Notes: generated from the sequence alone by a model not told the origin. A DNA stretch of 64,000 nucleotides from Psychrosphaera sp. B3R10 (GCF_018861025.1 NZ_JAHKQH010000009.1:62001-126000), one strand, 5' to 3'; shown: positions 33,403 through 42,733, numbered from the stretch's first letter. Program-made: numbers and translations.

Positions 33403-34263
33403 TTACTCAAATAGATAAAAATATACTAATCCACCATATAGATGCTGCTTAGATTTTACCAATGGAGAATCAACATATTTTGCGCCGCTAATATCGGCAT
33501 ATGCAAAAAAACTACTGACAATATGTCGCTTTAATTGCCAACGAACACCGCCGTTTACTCGAAAGCCCGCGAAGCCACCTGGGGCGACAAACGCATCTCG
33601 TTCATCTGTCATATATTCTGGACTCACACCATAAAATTCATTGGCATAATCCTCAGACACAAACTCATAACCTAACTTTAATCGCGTGTTAACTTTACCG
33701 CCAAAAAACGTTTGGCTTAACCCTTTTCGCATTAAGATTGAAGGACTAGACGTTAATTTCAAATTAGTGAATTTGATAGTTCTGGCTTGACGAATATTCA
33801 TATCGAGAAAAATGGCATCGGGGCTTGAGTCATCGCCCACAAGGTAATATTTAAGACTTGGACCAAACTCAAAAATGGCATTAATGTCTGGCATGCCTTT
33901 CCGTGCTTCAGCATCATCACTGTCGACAGGAATCGCACCGGACAAACTGACAGACAACAACCATTTTTCGCTATCAAACAATCTCGCGACAATACCGCCT
34001 TGGCCAATTTTTAAATTTGGACTGCGATAGTTGATATACGGGATTGGTAAAATAGCAGAACGGGTTTCTTTAGCACCAATATAAACAGGTACATTGACCG
34101 CAGTTGCAACACCAACACCAAACGTCCAGCCGCTTGGTTGACTTTCTTTTGGCATATCTAGGTCGCAATCGAGTAACAATTCAATTTGGCAGCCACCAGC
34201 GTCATCGGCAAGTGCACTAAAAGAGAGTAAAAAAGACAGAATAATTAAGGCAAATAATTTCAT
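33403..34263 (-). CDS. MipA/OmpV family outer-membrane protein
   Basis: 286 residues with a signal peptide ending SALA before DDAGG. VPVYIGAKETRSAILPIPYINYRSPNLKIGQGG is the typical N-terminal MipA/OmpV block. The rest is amphipathic barrel strands, with a C-terminal aromatic pair in YFYLFE. Family roles include scaffolding of peptidoglycan enzymes and osmotic adaptation. It has an unusual short insert with paired cysteines after the signal (GGCQIELLLDCD). Adjacent to the DUF3081-like gene. Confidence 0.8.
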   Translation of the reverse strand: MKLFALIILSFLLSFSALADDAGGCQIELLLDCDLDMPKESQPSGWTFGVGVATAVNVPVYIGAKETRSAILPIPYINYRSPNLKIGQGGIVARLFDSEKWLLSVSLSGAIPVDSDDAEARKGMPDINAIFEFGPSLKYYLVGDDSSPDAIFLDMNIRQARTIKFTNLKLTSSPSILMRKGLSQTFFGGKVNTRLKLGYEFVSEDYANEFYGVSPEYMTDERDAFVAPGGFAGFRVNGGVRWQLKRHIVSSFFAYADISGAKYVDSPLVKSKQHLYGGLVYFYLFE

Positions 34264-34425
34264 TTGCTAAAAATAACCAAATGTTGTGCGCTAAACAACT
34301 GAAATTACCGTTGCTGACAAAAATAAACTAGTATTAACGGAGAAACCGAAGTTAAAATTCAGGCAGTACTTATTGTTCCTAATCTCAATGTCAATTTCGA
34401 CCCTAATGGACTATAACTGATTACA

Positions 34426-34845
34426 ATGAAACTCTTTTTTAGAATATGCACCCTAACAGTTAGCCTCTTTGCGCTTTGGCTGATTTACCAAAAAGACCTA
34501 GGCATATCCAATGGCATCATCAATTATGTTGCGGCATGGCCAAATGGCGACAAAGTAGGTCATTTTTTTCTGTTTGGTTTTTTATCTTTTTGCGCTGTTT
34601 TGGCTACTAACTTTAAAAAAGCGTCGAACAGCCGATATGTCCCGATATATTTAGCTAGCTTGGTCGTTTGCATCATTGTTATATTAGAAGAATGTAGCCA
34701 CTTACTATTTAAAACCCGAACGTTTGAAATAGCTGATATTATGGCCAATATCTTAGGTATCATGACATTTAGTTATATTGCCTATGGCATCGACAGTGTT
34801 TATAAATTAAGTGTTATGGAACAACAGGCTGAGAGCAATCAATGA
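34426..34845 (+). CDS. VanZ-like membrane protein
   Basis: 139 residues with four hydrophobic helices. The VanZ-like pattern DKVGHFFLFGFLSF, then EECSHLL and RTFEIADIMANILG, is clear. The role of VanZ proteins is poorly known (teicoplanin resistance in enterococci). The following small membrane gene overlaps it by four bases (ATGA), so the two are coupled. Confidence 0.82.
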   Translation: MKLFFRICTLTVSLFALWLIYQKDLGISNGIINYVAAWPNGDKVGHFFLFGFLSFCAVLATNFKKASNSRYVPIYLASLVVCIIVILEECSHLLFKTRTFEIADIMANILGIMTFSYIAYGIDSVYKLSVMEQQAESNQ

Positions 34846-35189
34846 AATATTCGTATAGGCAAACACAACACAGGGAATATGTAGGCGATGACAAGGGTGA
34901 TCTATATTTAAATCACTTAAAATATTTTGAATTTCATCATTATCCCGGAGAGAGGTTACATAGCTTTTGGGCTATCGCAATTGTACTTATATTACTTTTT
35001 AAAATTGATGATTTATTTTCTATAAATGTATTTTATGGTTTGCTGGGCATTTATGTAATGTACATTGCGATATTTACAAAATACTTATTGACCAAAAAAA
35101 TATGCAGATATAAAGGCTATTTCCTTTACCCTAATGCTATGATCCGTTTTTTTAAAAAACGTAAAAAATCTACTAATTCAGTGATTTAA
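34842..35189 (+). CDS. Unknown small membrane protein
   Basis: 115 residues, unrecognised. Two hydrophobic segments (about 43-60 and 62-80) lie between a charged N-terminus rich in Tyr and His (HLKYFEFHHYPGE) and a very basic tail (FFKKRKKSTN). Coupled to the VanZ-like gene through an ATGA overlap. Its stop codon overlaps the stop of the opposite gene at 35186 through a shared TTAA, leaving no room for a terminator. Confidence 0.6.
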   Translation: MKYSYRQTQHREYVGDDKGDLYLNHLKYFEFHHYPGERLHSFWAIAIVLILLFKIDDLFSINVFYGLLGIYVMYIAIFTKYLLTKKICRYKGYFLYPNAMIRFFKKRKKSTNSVI

Positions 35190-35521
35190 ACCTCAACATA
35201 CTTGGCGTTGCTAAAAAGTTTTTTCGCTCTTAAGGCTACTTCATCTACCGTCGATTTAGGTAACCACAAGTCAAACGCAATGCCACTTGCGGTGAATAAT
35301 GTTACGCAACGAGCCGCACGTTGAATTTTAACAACATCTGACTTAACCAATGCTCGGCCATTTAGCTTGAAGATCCGAGCTAGGGGCAAGTCCCGACAAA
35401 AAACCGTTGGGCCAGCTTCAACTAATACCCTTTTAGCCCCATTGATTGTCGCCGAACGATTGAGTCCGATAAACAAAAACAACATGCCCCAAAGTCCAAA
35501 AAACACTGGATAATCAATCAT
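35186..35521 (-). CDS. Unknown small protein downstream of the Atm1-type exporter
   Basis: 111 residues, unrecognised. One N-terminal membrane helix (about 5-21) is followed by a compact beta-rich domain (RVLVEAGPTVFCRDLPLARIF, CVTLFTASGIAFDLWLP), which resembles a bacterial PH-like domain in pattern only. The ATG overlaps the exporter stop (ATGA), so it is co-translated and may be an accessory of the transporter. Confidence 0.6.
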   Translation of the reverse strand: MIDYPVFFGLWGMLFLFIGLNRSATINGAKRVLVEAGPTVFCRDLPLARIFKLNGRALVKSDVVKIQRAARCVTLFTASGIAFDLWLPKSTVDEVALRAKKLFSNAKYVEV

Positions 35522-37317
35522 TCCGTTTCGCTTCTTTGTTCATTTTGAATTGCCCACATTGTTGCGTAATGACCACCTAAGTTTAATAACTCATGGTGTG
35601 TTCCTTGTTCAACAATTTTTCCTTTTACCATAACCAAAATATTATCCGAATCTACGATGGTCGACAACCTATGTGCAACAACTAAAGACGAATGTCCTTT
35701 AGCTATCGACTTCAGAGCGGTCAAAATAGCTTGCTCAGAACCAGAATCAAGTGATGATGTTGCTTCATCAAAAACCAAAATCGGCGGCCGCTTCAAAATA
35801 GTACGAGCTATCGCTACACGTTGTTTTTCACCACCGGATAACTTAAGCCCTCGCTCACCGACCATGGTTTTTTCTTGGTCAGGTAAAGAAACGATAAAGG
35901 ATTTGAGATGAGCTAATTCTATCGCGCGCCAAACATCTTCCTCTGAGGCTTGCGGGTCGCCGTATTTTATATTTTCGAAAATTGTATCGTTAAACAGCAC
36001 AGTGTCTTGTGGCACCACACCAATATTTTTTCTCAACGAGTGCTGACTCACGCCGTCAATTGGTTGTTCATCTATTAGGATTTGACCACTGCTAACATCA
36101 TAAAATCGAAACAGTAATTTTGCTAATGTAGACTTACCCGCCCCACTTTCACCAACAACTGCGACTTTTTGCCCAGGTAATATTGTGAAATTAATGCCGT
36201 CCAGGATTTGGCGTTTTTTATTATAATGAAACTTTACATCTTTGAATTCTATTTTTGCCGTGGTGACCACCAATTCGGTTGCAGCTATGCTGTCTTGCAC
36301 TTTGGGCTGCTTTCGTAGCAAAGCGAACATATTTTCAATATTGGCCAAAGATCCTTTAATTTCGCGATAAACAAACCCCAAAAAGTTAAGCGGCATAAAC
36401 AATTGCATCATAAAAGCATTAATCAGCACAAAGTCACCTAGTGTCATTTCCTTTGCAACTACGCCTTCTGCGGCTAGTACCAACATCGCCGTCATCGATA
36501 TAGCAACAACTAATGCTTGTCCCGAATTTAAAGCAAATAACGTGAGCCGGTTTTTACGGCGCGCGGTTTCCCATTTGGCTAAATCTTCGTCGTAACGTGA
36601 AGCTTCATAATCTTCGTTATTAAAGTACTTCACGGTTTCGTAATTCAGTAAACTGTCTATAGCTCGCGAATTACTGCTCGAATCTGCTTTGTTGGCTTCA
36701 CGCACATATTTGGTTCGCCACTCCGTCGCAACTGCGGTGTACGCAACATAAGCCACAATTGACAATAATGTTATCGCCGCAAACTCAATACCGTAGTTAG
36801 TGAAGAAGATAATGACGACAAACATAATTTCGAGCAAAATTGGAACGATATTAAACACCATAAAGCGCATCAGAAAACTGATACCAGTAGTTCCACGTTC
36901 CATGTCTCTAGACAAACCACCGGTTTGACGATTCAAATGAAAATCTAAATCTAACTCATGGAGGTGATTAAATAATTTCAACCCCACTCTTCGCATCGCA
37001 CGCTCGGTTACTCGACCAAATAATGTATCGCGAATTTCGCCTAGTAAAACAGTAGAAAACCGAACCGCACCATAGGCAATCACTAACGCCAATGGCACAC
37101 TGACTATTGCCACTAAACCGTCGTTCATTTTGTCTAAGTCATCAACCACATGTTTAAGAATAAACGGTAGGCCGACACTTGCGACTTTAGCCAAGACCAA
37201 ACACCCTAAAGCCAAAAAGACACGGACCTTATGCTCAAGGATATAAGGAATTAATGCGGTTAGGGAGCGCCAGTTAAAGTCAACTGGATCATCGGGCATA
37301 GAACGGGAATGTCTCAC
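35518..37317 (-). CDS. Atm1/HMT1-type ABC exporter, fused permease and ATPase
   Basis: 599 residues forming a homodimeric inner-membrane exporter. Six helices lie in the first 320 residues. SLLNYETVKYFNNEDYEASRYDE is the hallmark of Atm1-type exporters, which move glutathione-linked sulfur or metal conjugates. The ATPase domain has Walker A GESGAGKST, Q-loop VPQDT, signature LSGGEKQRVAIART, Walker B ILVFDEATSSLD and the H-loop VAHRLST. The start is GTG at 37317, with AAAAGG six bases upstream; an ATG at 37299 has no such site. Divergent from the M24 peptidase gene and coupled to the small gene at 35186. Substrate inferred from subfamily. Confidence 0.9.
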   Translation of the reverse strand: MRHSRSMPDDPVDFNWRSLTALIPYILEHKVRVFLALGCLVLAKVASVGLPFILKHVVDDLDKMNDGLVAIVSVPLALVIAYGAVRFSTVLLGEIRDTLFGRVTERAMRRVGLKLFNHLHELDLDFHLNRQTGGLSRDMERGTTGISFLMRFMVFNIVPILLEIMFVVIIFFTNYGIEFAAITLLSIVAYVAYTAVATEWRTKYVREANKADSSSNSRAIDSLLNYETVKYFNNEDYEASRYDEDLAKWETARRKNRLTLFALNSGQALVVAISMTAMLVLAAEGVVAKEMTLGDFVLINAFMMQLFMPLNFLGFVYREIKGSLANIENMFALLRKQPKVQDSIAATELVVTTAKIEFKDVKFHYNKKRQILDGINFTILPGQKVAVVGESGAGKSTLAKLLFRFYDVSSGQILIDEQPIDGVSQHSLRKNIGVVPQDTVLFNDTIFENIKYGDPQASEEDVWRAIELAHLKSFIVSLPDQEKTMVGERGLKLSGGEKQRVAIARTILKRPPILVFDEATSSLDSGSEQAILTALKSIAKGHSSLVVAHRLSTIVDSDNILVMVKGKIVEQGTHHELLNLGGHYATMWAIQNEQRSETE

Positions 37318-37623
37318 AGTGCGCCTTTTCTTAAGGGGTGATTTGTTTAATATGGAGATAACGAACAGTTACTTCAATTATCCATTTGAGATCAGTTTAT
37401 ATCTGTTTGTAATTTAAACCAATTGAAACAATACTAATACCAGTATGCATAATTAAATATTTTATAGGCGTTAGAAAATAACACTATCGCGGTTGGTAGT
37501 ATTTGTCCGTTTTAATCATGCAGACTATCTCAAACTTCATTCATATAATAATTAAAGATGTTATGCTCATGTAGCGTCACTATCGTTTTTTAATATTGTT
37601 TTACTAACCAAAAGAGTTGGCCC
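37318..37623. other. 306-base divergent intergenic region
   Basis: Separates the exporter (-) and M24 peptidase (+) genes. AT-rich; no operator, RNA or gene was recognised. Confidence 0.4.
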
Positions 37624-38973
37624 ATGCGCTGTATTTTAATTTCCCTAATGCTTTGTCTTAGTTTCAGTTTTTCTAGTTTTGGGCAATCGTCAATCGCCTC
37701 TGATATCTTATCGATGCAAGAGCGCGCGCAATTTATTGATGACATGACAGAACAACGTGTTACTCAACTGCTACCAGCAATGATGACTAAATCCGGGTTA
37801 GATGCGTGGTTATTAATAAGCCGTGAATACAATGAAGATCCGGTGCTAAAGACGATGTTACCAGCAACCTGGATTTCAGCGCGACGAACCACTATTTTAC
37901 TCTTTTTATTGACGCCAAACGGCACAGTAGACGCCTATGCGATTGCGCCTTATAAAGTGGGTTCGGTGTTTAAACAAGGTTGGAATAAAAAACGTCAATC
38001 CAGTCAGTGGGAAGCCCTTAGCGAACTGCTTGAGCGTTACCAGCCTAAAAATATTGGTTTAAACTACTCAACAAATTGGGCCCACGCCGATGGCTTAGTG
38101 TTAACGGATTATAAAACGTTAAAAACGAATCTTCCCGCCAAATGGCGTAACAAAATGGTGTCAGCAGAAGCCCTTGCGGTTTCTTGGTTGGAGCAACGAA
38201 TCGCGCCCGAAGTCGCTATGTATAAAGACATAGTGCGTATTGCTCACGCGATCATTGCCGAAGGTTTTTCGAATCAAGTTATCACTCCTGGCGTAACTTC
38301 AACAACCGACTTGCAATGGTGGTTTAGAGAACGCGTTCGCGAACTGAAATTACAGGTCTGGTTTCACCCAAGTATCTCAGTGCAACGCAATGAACAACCA
38401 GCCTTTAATAGCGACACCGCATTTTCTGAAGGTCATGAACAAAATATCATTCAATATGGTGACTTATTACATATTGATTTTGGCATTACCTATTTAAGGC
38501 TTAATACCGACACGCAACAACATGCCTATGTTTTGAAACCTGGTGAAACCGCGGCACCTCAATATTTAACAGCCGCTTTTACCACCGGTAATAAACTACA
38601 AGACATTTTCACTGACTTATTTAAAGCGGGTAAAACCGGTAACCAAGTGTTAAAACAAGCCCGAAGCGCCGCAATAGAAGCCGGCTTAAAACCAACCATT
38701 TATACCCACCCGATTGGCTATCACGGCCATGCAGCAGGGACAACATTAGGTATGTGGGACGCACAAACTGGCGTGCCTGGCGATGGTGATTACCCATTAC
38801 ATCACAATACGGCTTATTCGATAGAACTAAACAATGCGGTTTTCATCGATGCGTGGAACAAAGAGATCCGCATTATGTTGGAAGAAGACGCGATGTTTGA
38901 TGAGTCTGGCGTTTGGTACTTAGATGGCCGTCAAACGGAGCTGATTTTAATTGGCGAAACCCCTGCGAAATAA
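37624..38973 (+). CDS. Secreted M24-family metallopeptidase, Xaa-Pro aminopeptidase-like
   Basis: 449 residues with a signal peptide (MRCILISLMLCLSFSFSSFG), so periplasmic or secreted. A creatinase-like N-terminal domain (about 30-200) precedes the pita-bread catalytic domain. Putative metal ligands: Asp in LLHIDFG, Asp in NTDTQQ, His in YHGHAAG, Glu in SIELN and Glu in LEEDAMF, so the set appears complete. It should remove an N-terminal residue before proline or a related bond. The gene stands alone; the start is the ATG at 37624. Confidence 0.85.
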   Translation: MRCILISLMLCLSFSFSSFGQSSIASDILSMQERAQFIDDMTEQRVTQLLPAMMTKSGLDAWLLISREYNEDPVLKTMLPATWISARRTTILLFLLTPNGTVDAYAIAPYKVGSVFKQGWNKKRQSSQWEALSELLERYQPKNIGLNYSTNWAHADGLVLTDYKTLKTNLPAKWRNKMVSAEALAVSWLEQRIAPEVAMYKDIVRIAHAIIAEGFSNQVITPGVTSTTDLQWWFRERVRELKLQVWFHPSISVQRNEQPAFNSDTAFSEGHEQNIIQYGDLLHIDFGITYLRLNTDTQQHAYVLKPGETAAPQYLTAAFTTGNKLQDIFTDLFKAGKTGNQVLKQARSAAIEAGLKPTIYTHPIGYHGHAAGTTLGMWDAQTGVPGDGDYPLHHNTAYSIELNNAVFIDAWNKEIRIMLEEDAMFDESGVWYLDGRQTELILIGETPAK

Positions 38974-39099
38974 GGGTTTGTTGATCTACATTCGGTAATC
39001 AAACAATTACCTCCAAGCTTTTTGCCAACCTAGGTTGGCAATTTGTCAATCTCATGTGACAATAATCATCTAATTTTTGATAACCGTAGTTAAAAACCT

Positions 39100-39738
39100 T
39101 TGTCAAACCACGTCCCATTATTATCATCAAAGCATTTAACTTGCATTCGTCAAGATAGAGTTCTATTTGAAGATCTCAATTTTGAGCTTAGTGCTGGGGA
39201 TATCATTCAGGTTGAAGGGCCAAATGGCGTGGGCAAAACGAGTTTATTAAAAATACTCGCGGGACTGTCTTTTGCCAACGAAGGCGACGTACTTTACCGT
39301 GGCAAAAACATCCAGCAACAAGCCGAAGAATACCGGCAGAACCTGCTTTACCTTGGCCACCAACCTGGTGTTAAGGGTGAGCTCACCGCGGAAGAAAACC
39401 TGGAGTTTAGCTTAGCTCTACATGGTCAAACCGTTGCTGATACAGAACAAACGCTTAGTGAAGTTGATTTAGCTGGGTTTGAAGATGTTTACGCGTCGCA
39501 GCTAAGCGCCGGCCAGCATAGACGTATTGCGCTTGGTCGCCTTTGGCAGTCGACCCAAAAAATATGGATTTTAGACGAACCGTTTACGGCTATCGATAAA
39601 TCGGGCGTTAGCAAGTTAGAGAAGTTGTTTTTAAGTCATATCCAACAAGGCGGGGCGATTATTCTCACCACGCATCAAGATTTTAACTTAATTGCATCAC
39701 ATGTGACAAAGTTAACGTTGCAGTATCGGTTTGATTAG
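39100..39738 (+). CDS. ccmA: Cytochrome c biogenesis haem exporter ATPase CcmA
   Basis: 212 residues. ATP-binding subunit that drives release of holo-CcmE from the CcmABCD complex at the inner membrane. HLTCIRQDRVLFEDLNFEL is the family start. Walker A is GPNGVGKTS, signature LSAGQHRRIALGRL, Walker B IWILDEPFTAID and the H-loop TTHQD. An in-frame stop at 39091 leaves TTG at 39100 as the only plausible start; no clear Shine-Dalgarno precedes it. First gene of ccmABCDE. Confidence 0.92.
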   Translation: MSNHVPLLSSKHLTCIRQDRVLFEDLNFELSAGDIIQVEGPNGVGKTSLLKILAGLSFANEGDVLYRGKNIQQQAEEYRQNLLYLGHQPGVKGELTAEENLEFSLALHGQTVADTEQTLSEVDLAGFEDVYASQLSAGQHRRIALGRLWQSTQKIWILDEPFTAIDKSGVSKLEKLFLSHIQQGGAIILTTHQDFNLIASHVTKLTLQYRFD

Positions 39739-39746
39739 GGATGACA

Positions 39747-40439
39747 ATGAATTCTAAACCTGCGATGTCGTATTTCACGGTATTGACATTCATCATCAAG
39801 CGCGAACTTACTTTGGCTTACCGCCATAAAGATGACGTATTAAACCCGATCCTCTTTTTTATTATCGTCGTCACATTATTTCCACTTGGTATTGGGCCGG
39901 CAACCAATACCTTAGCGACAATTGCACCTGGTGTCATTTGGGTCGCTGCATTACTCGCAACCTTATTGTCACTCGATAGAATATTTAAATCTGACTTTAA
40001 CGACGGTTCATTAGAGCAAATGTTACTCAGCCCCCACCCCACATACATTATTGTTTTGGGAAAAGTGGCGGCTCATTGGCTTATCACTGGGTTGCCCTTA
40101 ATTTTTATCGCGCCAGTTTTAGCCGTGTCTTTACATTTAGATGACAATGCATACAACGCAATGATGTTAACGCTATTATTGGGTACACCGGTATTGAGTT
40201 TTATTGGTGCAATCGGTGCTGCGCTGACGGTGCGCCTTAAAAATGGTGGCGTTATTCTTAGTTTGCTTGTTTTGCCGTTGTTTATTCCAGTATTAATATT
40301 TGCGACAAGTACCATAAATACTGCGGCAATGAATTTACCTTATCAAGGCCAACTTGCTATCATAGCAGCCTTATTAGTCGGCGCGGTTACCCTCGCCCCA
40401 TTTGCAATTAGTTCAGCATTAAAAGTGAGTACAAATTAA
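39747..40439 (+). CDS. ccmB: Cytochrome c biogenesis protein CcmB
   Basis: Membrane subunit of the CcmABCD complex with six helices, about 230 residues. KRELTLAYRHKDDVLNPILFF, TLFPLGIGP, WVAALLATLLSLDRIF and DGSLEQMLLSP are typical. ATG occurs at 39741 and 39747. AGGG is abutting the first and 6 bases before the second, so 39747 is preferred. The stop overlaps the ccmC start by one base (TAATG). Confidence 0.93.
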   Translation: MNSKPAMSYFTVLTFIIKRELTLAYRHKDDVLNPILFFIIVVTLFPLGIGPATNTLATIAPGVIWVAALLATLLSLDRIFKSDFNDGSLEQMLLSPHPTYIIVLGKVAAHWLITGLPLIFIAPVLAVSLHLDDNAYNAMMLTLLLGTPVLSFIGAIGAALTVRLKNGGVILSLLVLPLFIPVLIFATSTINTAAMNLPYQGQLAIIAALLVGAVTLAPFAISSALKVSTN

Positions 40440-41194
40440 TGTGGAAGTGGTTACACCCTTACGCCAATCCTGAAACGAGTTATCATTTGGTTGGTAAACT
40501 TATCCCATGGTTCGCTGTAGTCTCAGGTGCTTTATTAACAATAGGGCTATTTTGGGGCTTGTTATTTGCGCCACCAGACTACCAACAAGGTGATAGTTTT
40601 AGAATTTTCTATCTGCATGTTCCTGCCGCCAGTCTGTCGATGGGGATCTACCTAGGGATGGCCATAGCCGCGTTTTGTGGATTAGTCTGGCAATTACGTT
40701 TGGCTGGCGCAGCTGTTGCCGCTATGGCACCTGTAGGGGCTGTATTTACCGCAATCGCACTGATAAGTGGCGCCGCCTGGGGGAAACCTATGTGGGGAAC
40801 ATGGTGGATTTGGGATGCCCGACTGACTTCAGAACTTATTCTATTATTTCTCTATCTCGGCGTTATGGCGTTAAATAGTGCATTTGACGATAAAATTGCC
40901 GCGGGCAAATCTGCAGGCATCTTGGCATTAGTTGGAGTCATCAACCTCCCGATTATTAAATATTCGGTAGAATGGTGGAATACACTTCACCAAGGTGCAA
41001 CCGTCAGCAAATTAGGTAAACCCTCTATGACATTAGATATGTTTTACCCATTTGTATTTTGCTTTCTAGGTTTTGCATTTTTAAGTGCTGTGATTATTTG
41101 TATCCGCTTTCAATCACAAATATTGCAACACAATGTCACTCGCCCTTGGGTAAAAAAGCTCGTTACTGTTGAGGAGAACAAACATGCAGTTTGA
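40439..41194 (+). CDS. ccmC: Cytochrome c biogenesis protein CcmC (haem delivery)
   Basis: Loads haem onto CcmE, 251 residues and six helices. The periplasmic WWD domain WGKPMWGTWWIWDARLTSEL is intact. The flanking haem-ligand histidines are in FYLHVPAA and WWNTLHQGA. One-base overlap with ccmB and 11-base overlap with ccmD show tight coupling. Confidence 0.95.
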   Translation: MWKWLHPYANPETSYHLVGKLIPWFAVVSGALLTIGLFWGLLFAPPDYQQGDSFRIFYLHVPAASLSMGIYLGMAIAAFCGLVWQLRLAGAAVAAMAPVGAVFTAIALISGAAWGKPMWGTWWIWDARLTSELILLFLYLGVMALNSAFDDKIAAGKSAGILALVGVINLPIIKYSVEWWNTLHQGATVSKLGKPSMTLDMFYPFVFCFLGFAFLSAVIICIRFQSQILQHNVTRPWVKKLVTVEENKHAV

Positions 41195-41399
41195 TAGTTT
41201 TTCAGCTTTTCTCGATATGGGTGGATATGGCTTTTTTGTTTGGTTATCTTATGGCTCAGCTTTTCTGTTATTTGCCATTTTGTTGTGGTCTAGTTTATCT
41301 GGCCATAAACACACAAAACAACAAATTATTAAAAAACTAAATCGCGACGAAAAATTACGTCAACGTGCGCAACAATCGTCTGCAGGAGTAGAACCGTAA
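41184..41399 (+). CDS. ccmD: Haem exporter accessory protein CcmD
   Basis: 71 residues with one membrane helix ([21 protein letters not shown]) and a charged tail. Helps release holo-CcmE. GAGGAG lies 6 bases before the ATG at 41184, inside the end of ccmC. An in-frame TTG at 41169 is not needed. ccmE starts 2 bases after its stop. Confidence 0.92.
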   Translation: MQFDSFSAFLDMGGYGFFVWLSYGSAFLLFAILLWSSLSGHKHTKQQIIKKLNRDEKLRQRAQQSSAGVEP

Positions 41400-41400
41400 C

Positions 41401-41895
41401 ATGAACCCTCGTCGTAAAAAAAGACTCGCTATAATATCGACCATTGTTCTCGGCCTTGGTGCTGTAACAGGCTTGGTATTGTACGCATTAAGTCAAAATA
41501 TTGATTTGTTTTATACCCCATCTGAAATCCACTATGGTAAAAAAGAAACCGGTGTAAAACCAACCCTAGGTCAACGCCTTGATATCGGCGGAATAGTTAT
41601 TCCAGGCAGTGTCATTCGAAATGCAGACACACTGGAAGTGAGCTTTGATTTAGGTGACATGAAAACGCCAACGGTCTTTACCGAACAAGATCCTAAAGTG
41701 ACAGTGCAATACACAGGTATTCTTCCTGATCTATTTCGAGAAGGGCAAGGTATTGTTGCACAGGGCATGTTAACGGATGGGTTTATCATAAAAGCCACTG
41801 AAGTATTGGCTAAACATGATGAAGAATACATGCCAAAAGAAATTGCCGATAGTGCCAAGAAAAAACATAAAAACGTCGATTACGGCGGTAACTAA
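41401..41895 (+). CDS. ccmE: Periplasmic haem chaperone CcmE
   Basis: 164 residues. One N-terminal anchor (about 8-30) precedes an OB-fold domain. The covalent haem-binding histidine is His139 in [11 protein letters not shown] with Tyr143 nearby, matching the HxxxY of E. coli CcmE. Carries haem from CcmC to CcmF. It is the last ccm gene here; ccmF, ccmG, ccmH and ccmI do not follow and must be elsewhere in the genome. Confidence 0.95.
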   Translation: MNPRRKKRLAIISTIVLGLGAVTGLVLYALSQNIDLFYTPSEIHYGKKETGVKPTLGQRLDIGGIVIPGSVIRNADTLEVSFDLGDMKTPTVFTEQDPKVTVQYTGILPDLFREGQGIVAQGMLTDGFIIKATEVLAKHDEEYMPKEIADSAKKKHKNVDYGGN

Positions 41896-41925
41896 TACAG
41901 AACAATAAATACCAATATAATTGAT

Positions 41926-41950
41926 AACGACGTTCAGGTTGAGCGTCGTT
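41926..41950 (+). terminator. Hairpin after ccmE
   Basis: AACGACG (41926-41932) pairs with CGTCGTT (41944-41950) around an 11-base loop. Only AAATTT follows, so it is a weak terminator candidate at the end of ccmABCDE. Confidence 0.45.
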
Positions 41951-42013
41951 AAATTTGCAAGGTAGCGTTAGAATACAATCAAAGAAACCAAAATTTTTAT
42001 ATGGACGTAAAAT

Positions 42014-42312
42014 ATGAGCAAACCCGATTTCAGCGATTATTCATTGGATGAACTATTAGACGCTCAATGCCACATTGATGCTGAAAAATTTCCAGACCGA
42101 GTCAAACAAATCCAAACAGCCATTGCCGCCATTTTGCGCCAGAAGACGGGGCAGCAAATCCTCCTCAGTGGTACACATTCACTATAATCGCAATGGGCAT
42201 AACAATGTTGCTTTGGCACTTGCTCGAAATTGTTACTATGTTGTTTAGTGCTAAAAACCGGGCATTTCATGATTTTATTGCAGGCACCGTCGTTGTTCGC
42301 ATTCAGCATTAA
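42014..42312 (+). pseudogene. Frameshifted RDD-family-like membrane protein gene
   Basis: The first frame reads MSKPDFSDYSLDELLDAQCH and continues for about 40 sensible codons before ending at an early stop (58 codons in all). The next frame continues as FAPEDGAANPPQWYTF, a membrane helix, then AKNRAFHDFIAGTVVV, the C-terminal signature of RDD proteins. The switch falls at a T4 run (42132-42135); one extra T would restore a single 99-residue frame. Even then the first RDD helices seem missing, so it may be an already shortened gene. It could be a true pseudogene, a sequencing error in the homopolymer, or slippage. Follows ccmE on the same strand. Confidence 0.6.
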
Positions 42313-42361
42313 TTATTGGTACCTTAGGTTTTGTGTTTGCACCGAAAAGGAAAGCTAAACA

Positions 42362-42733
42362 ATGAAAGTTGACGATATTCGCGTATTTATTCCAAGTAAA
42401 GATTATCAAGTTTCCCAAACGTTTTACCAGGCGATGGGGTTCAAAATGGAGTTTGTTACTGACGACCTGTCGCTTTTCACCAATGGCGATTGCACCTTTT
42501 TCCTAACCCGCTTATATAACAAAGAATTTGCTACAAACTTAATGTTCCAACTTGCTGTTTTAGACATCGATGAGGCGTTTGAGACAATCTCAGCTTTGCA
42601 AAGTAACTGTTTAAAAGAGGGGATCGAACTAGACATTAAATACGAACCCATTAAAACAGAGCATTGGGGGAAGGTAGTCTATTTATGGGGGCCATCAGGT
42701 GAACTTTGGCACGTCACTCAATTTGCTTTATAA
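42362..42733 (+). CDS. VOC superfamily (glyoxalase-like) protein
   Basis: 123 residues, cytoplasmic. Two beta-alpha-beta-beta-beta modules: VDDIRVFIPSKDYQVSQTFYQAMGFKMEFV and LMFQLAVLDIDEAFETI... WGKVVYLWGPSGELWHVTQF. The metal-ligand pattern is incomplete (Glu in GELWHV present, a clear His ligand in the first module absent), so it may be non-enzymatic or a resistance-type binding protein. No substrate can be named. Weak AAGGA site upstream. Confidence 0.75.
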   Translation: MKVDDIRVFIPSKDYQVSQTFYQAMGFKMEFVTDDLSLFTNGDCTFFLTRLYNKEFATNLMFQLAVLDIDEAFETISALQSNCLKEGIELDIKYEPIKTEHWGKVVYLWGPSGELWHVTQFAL

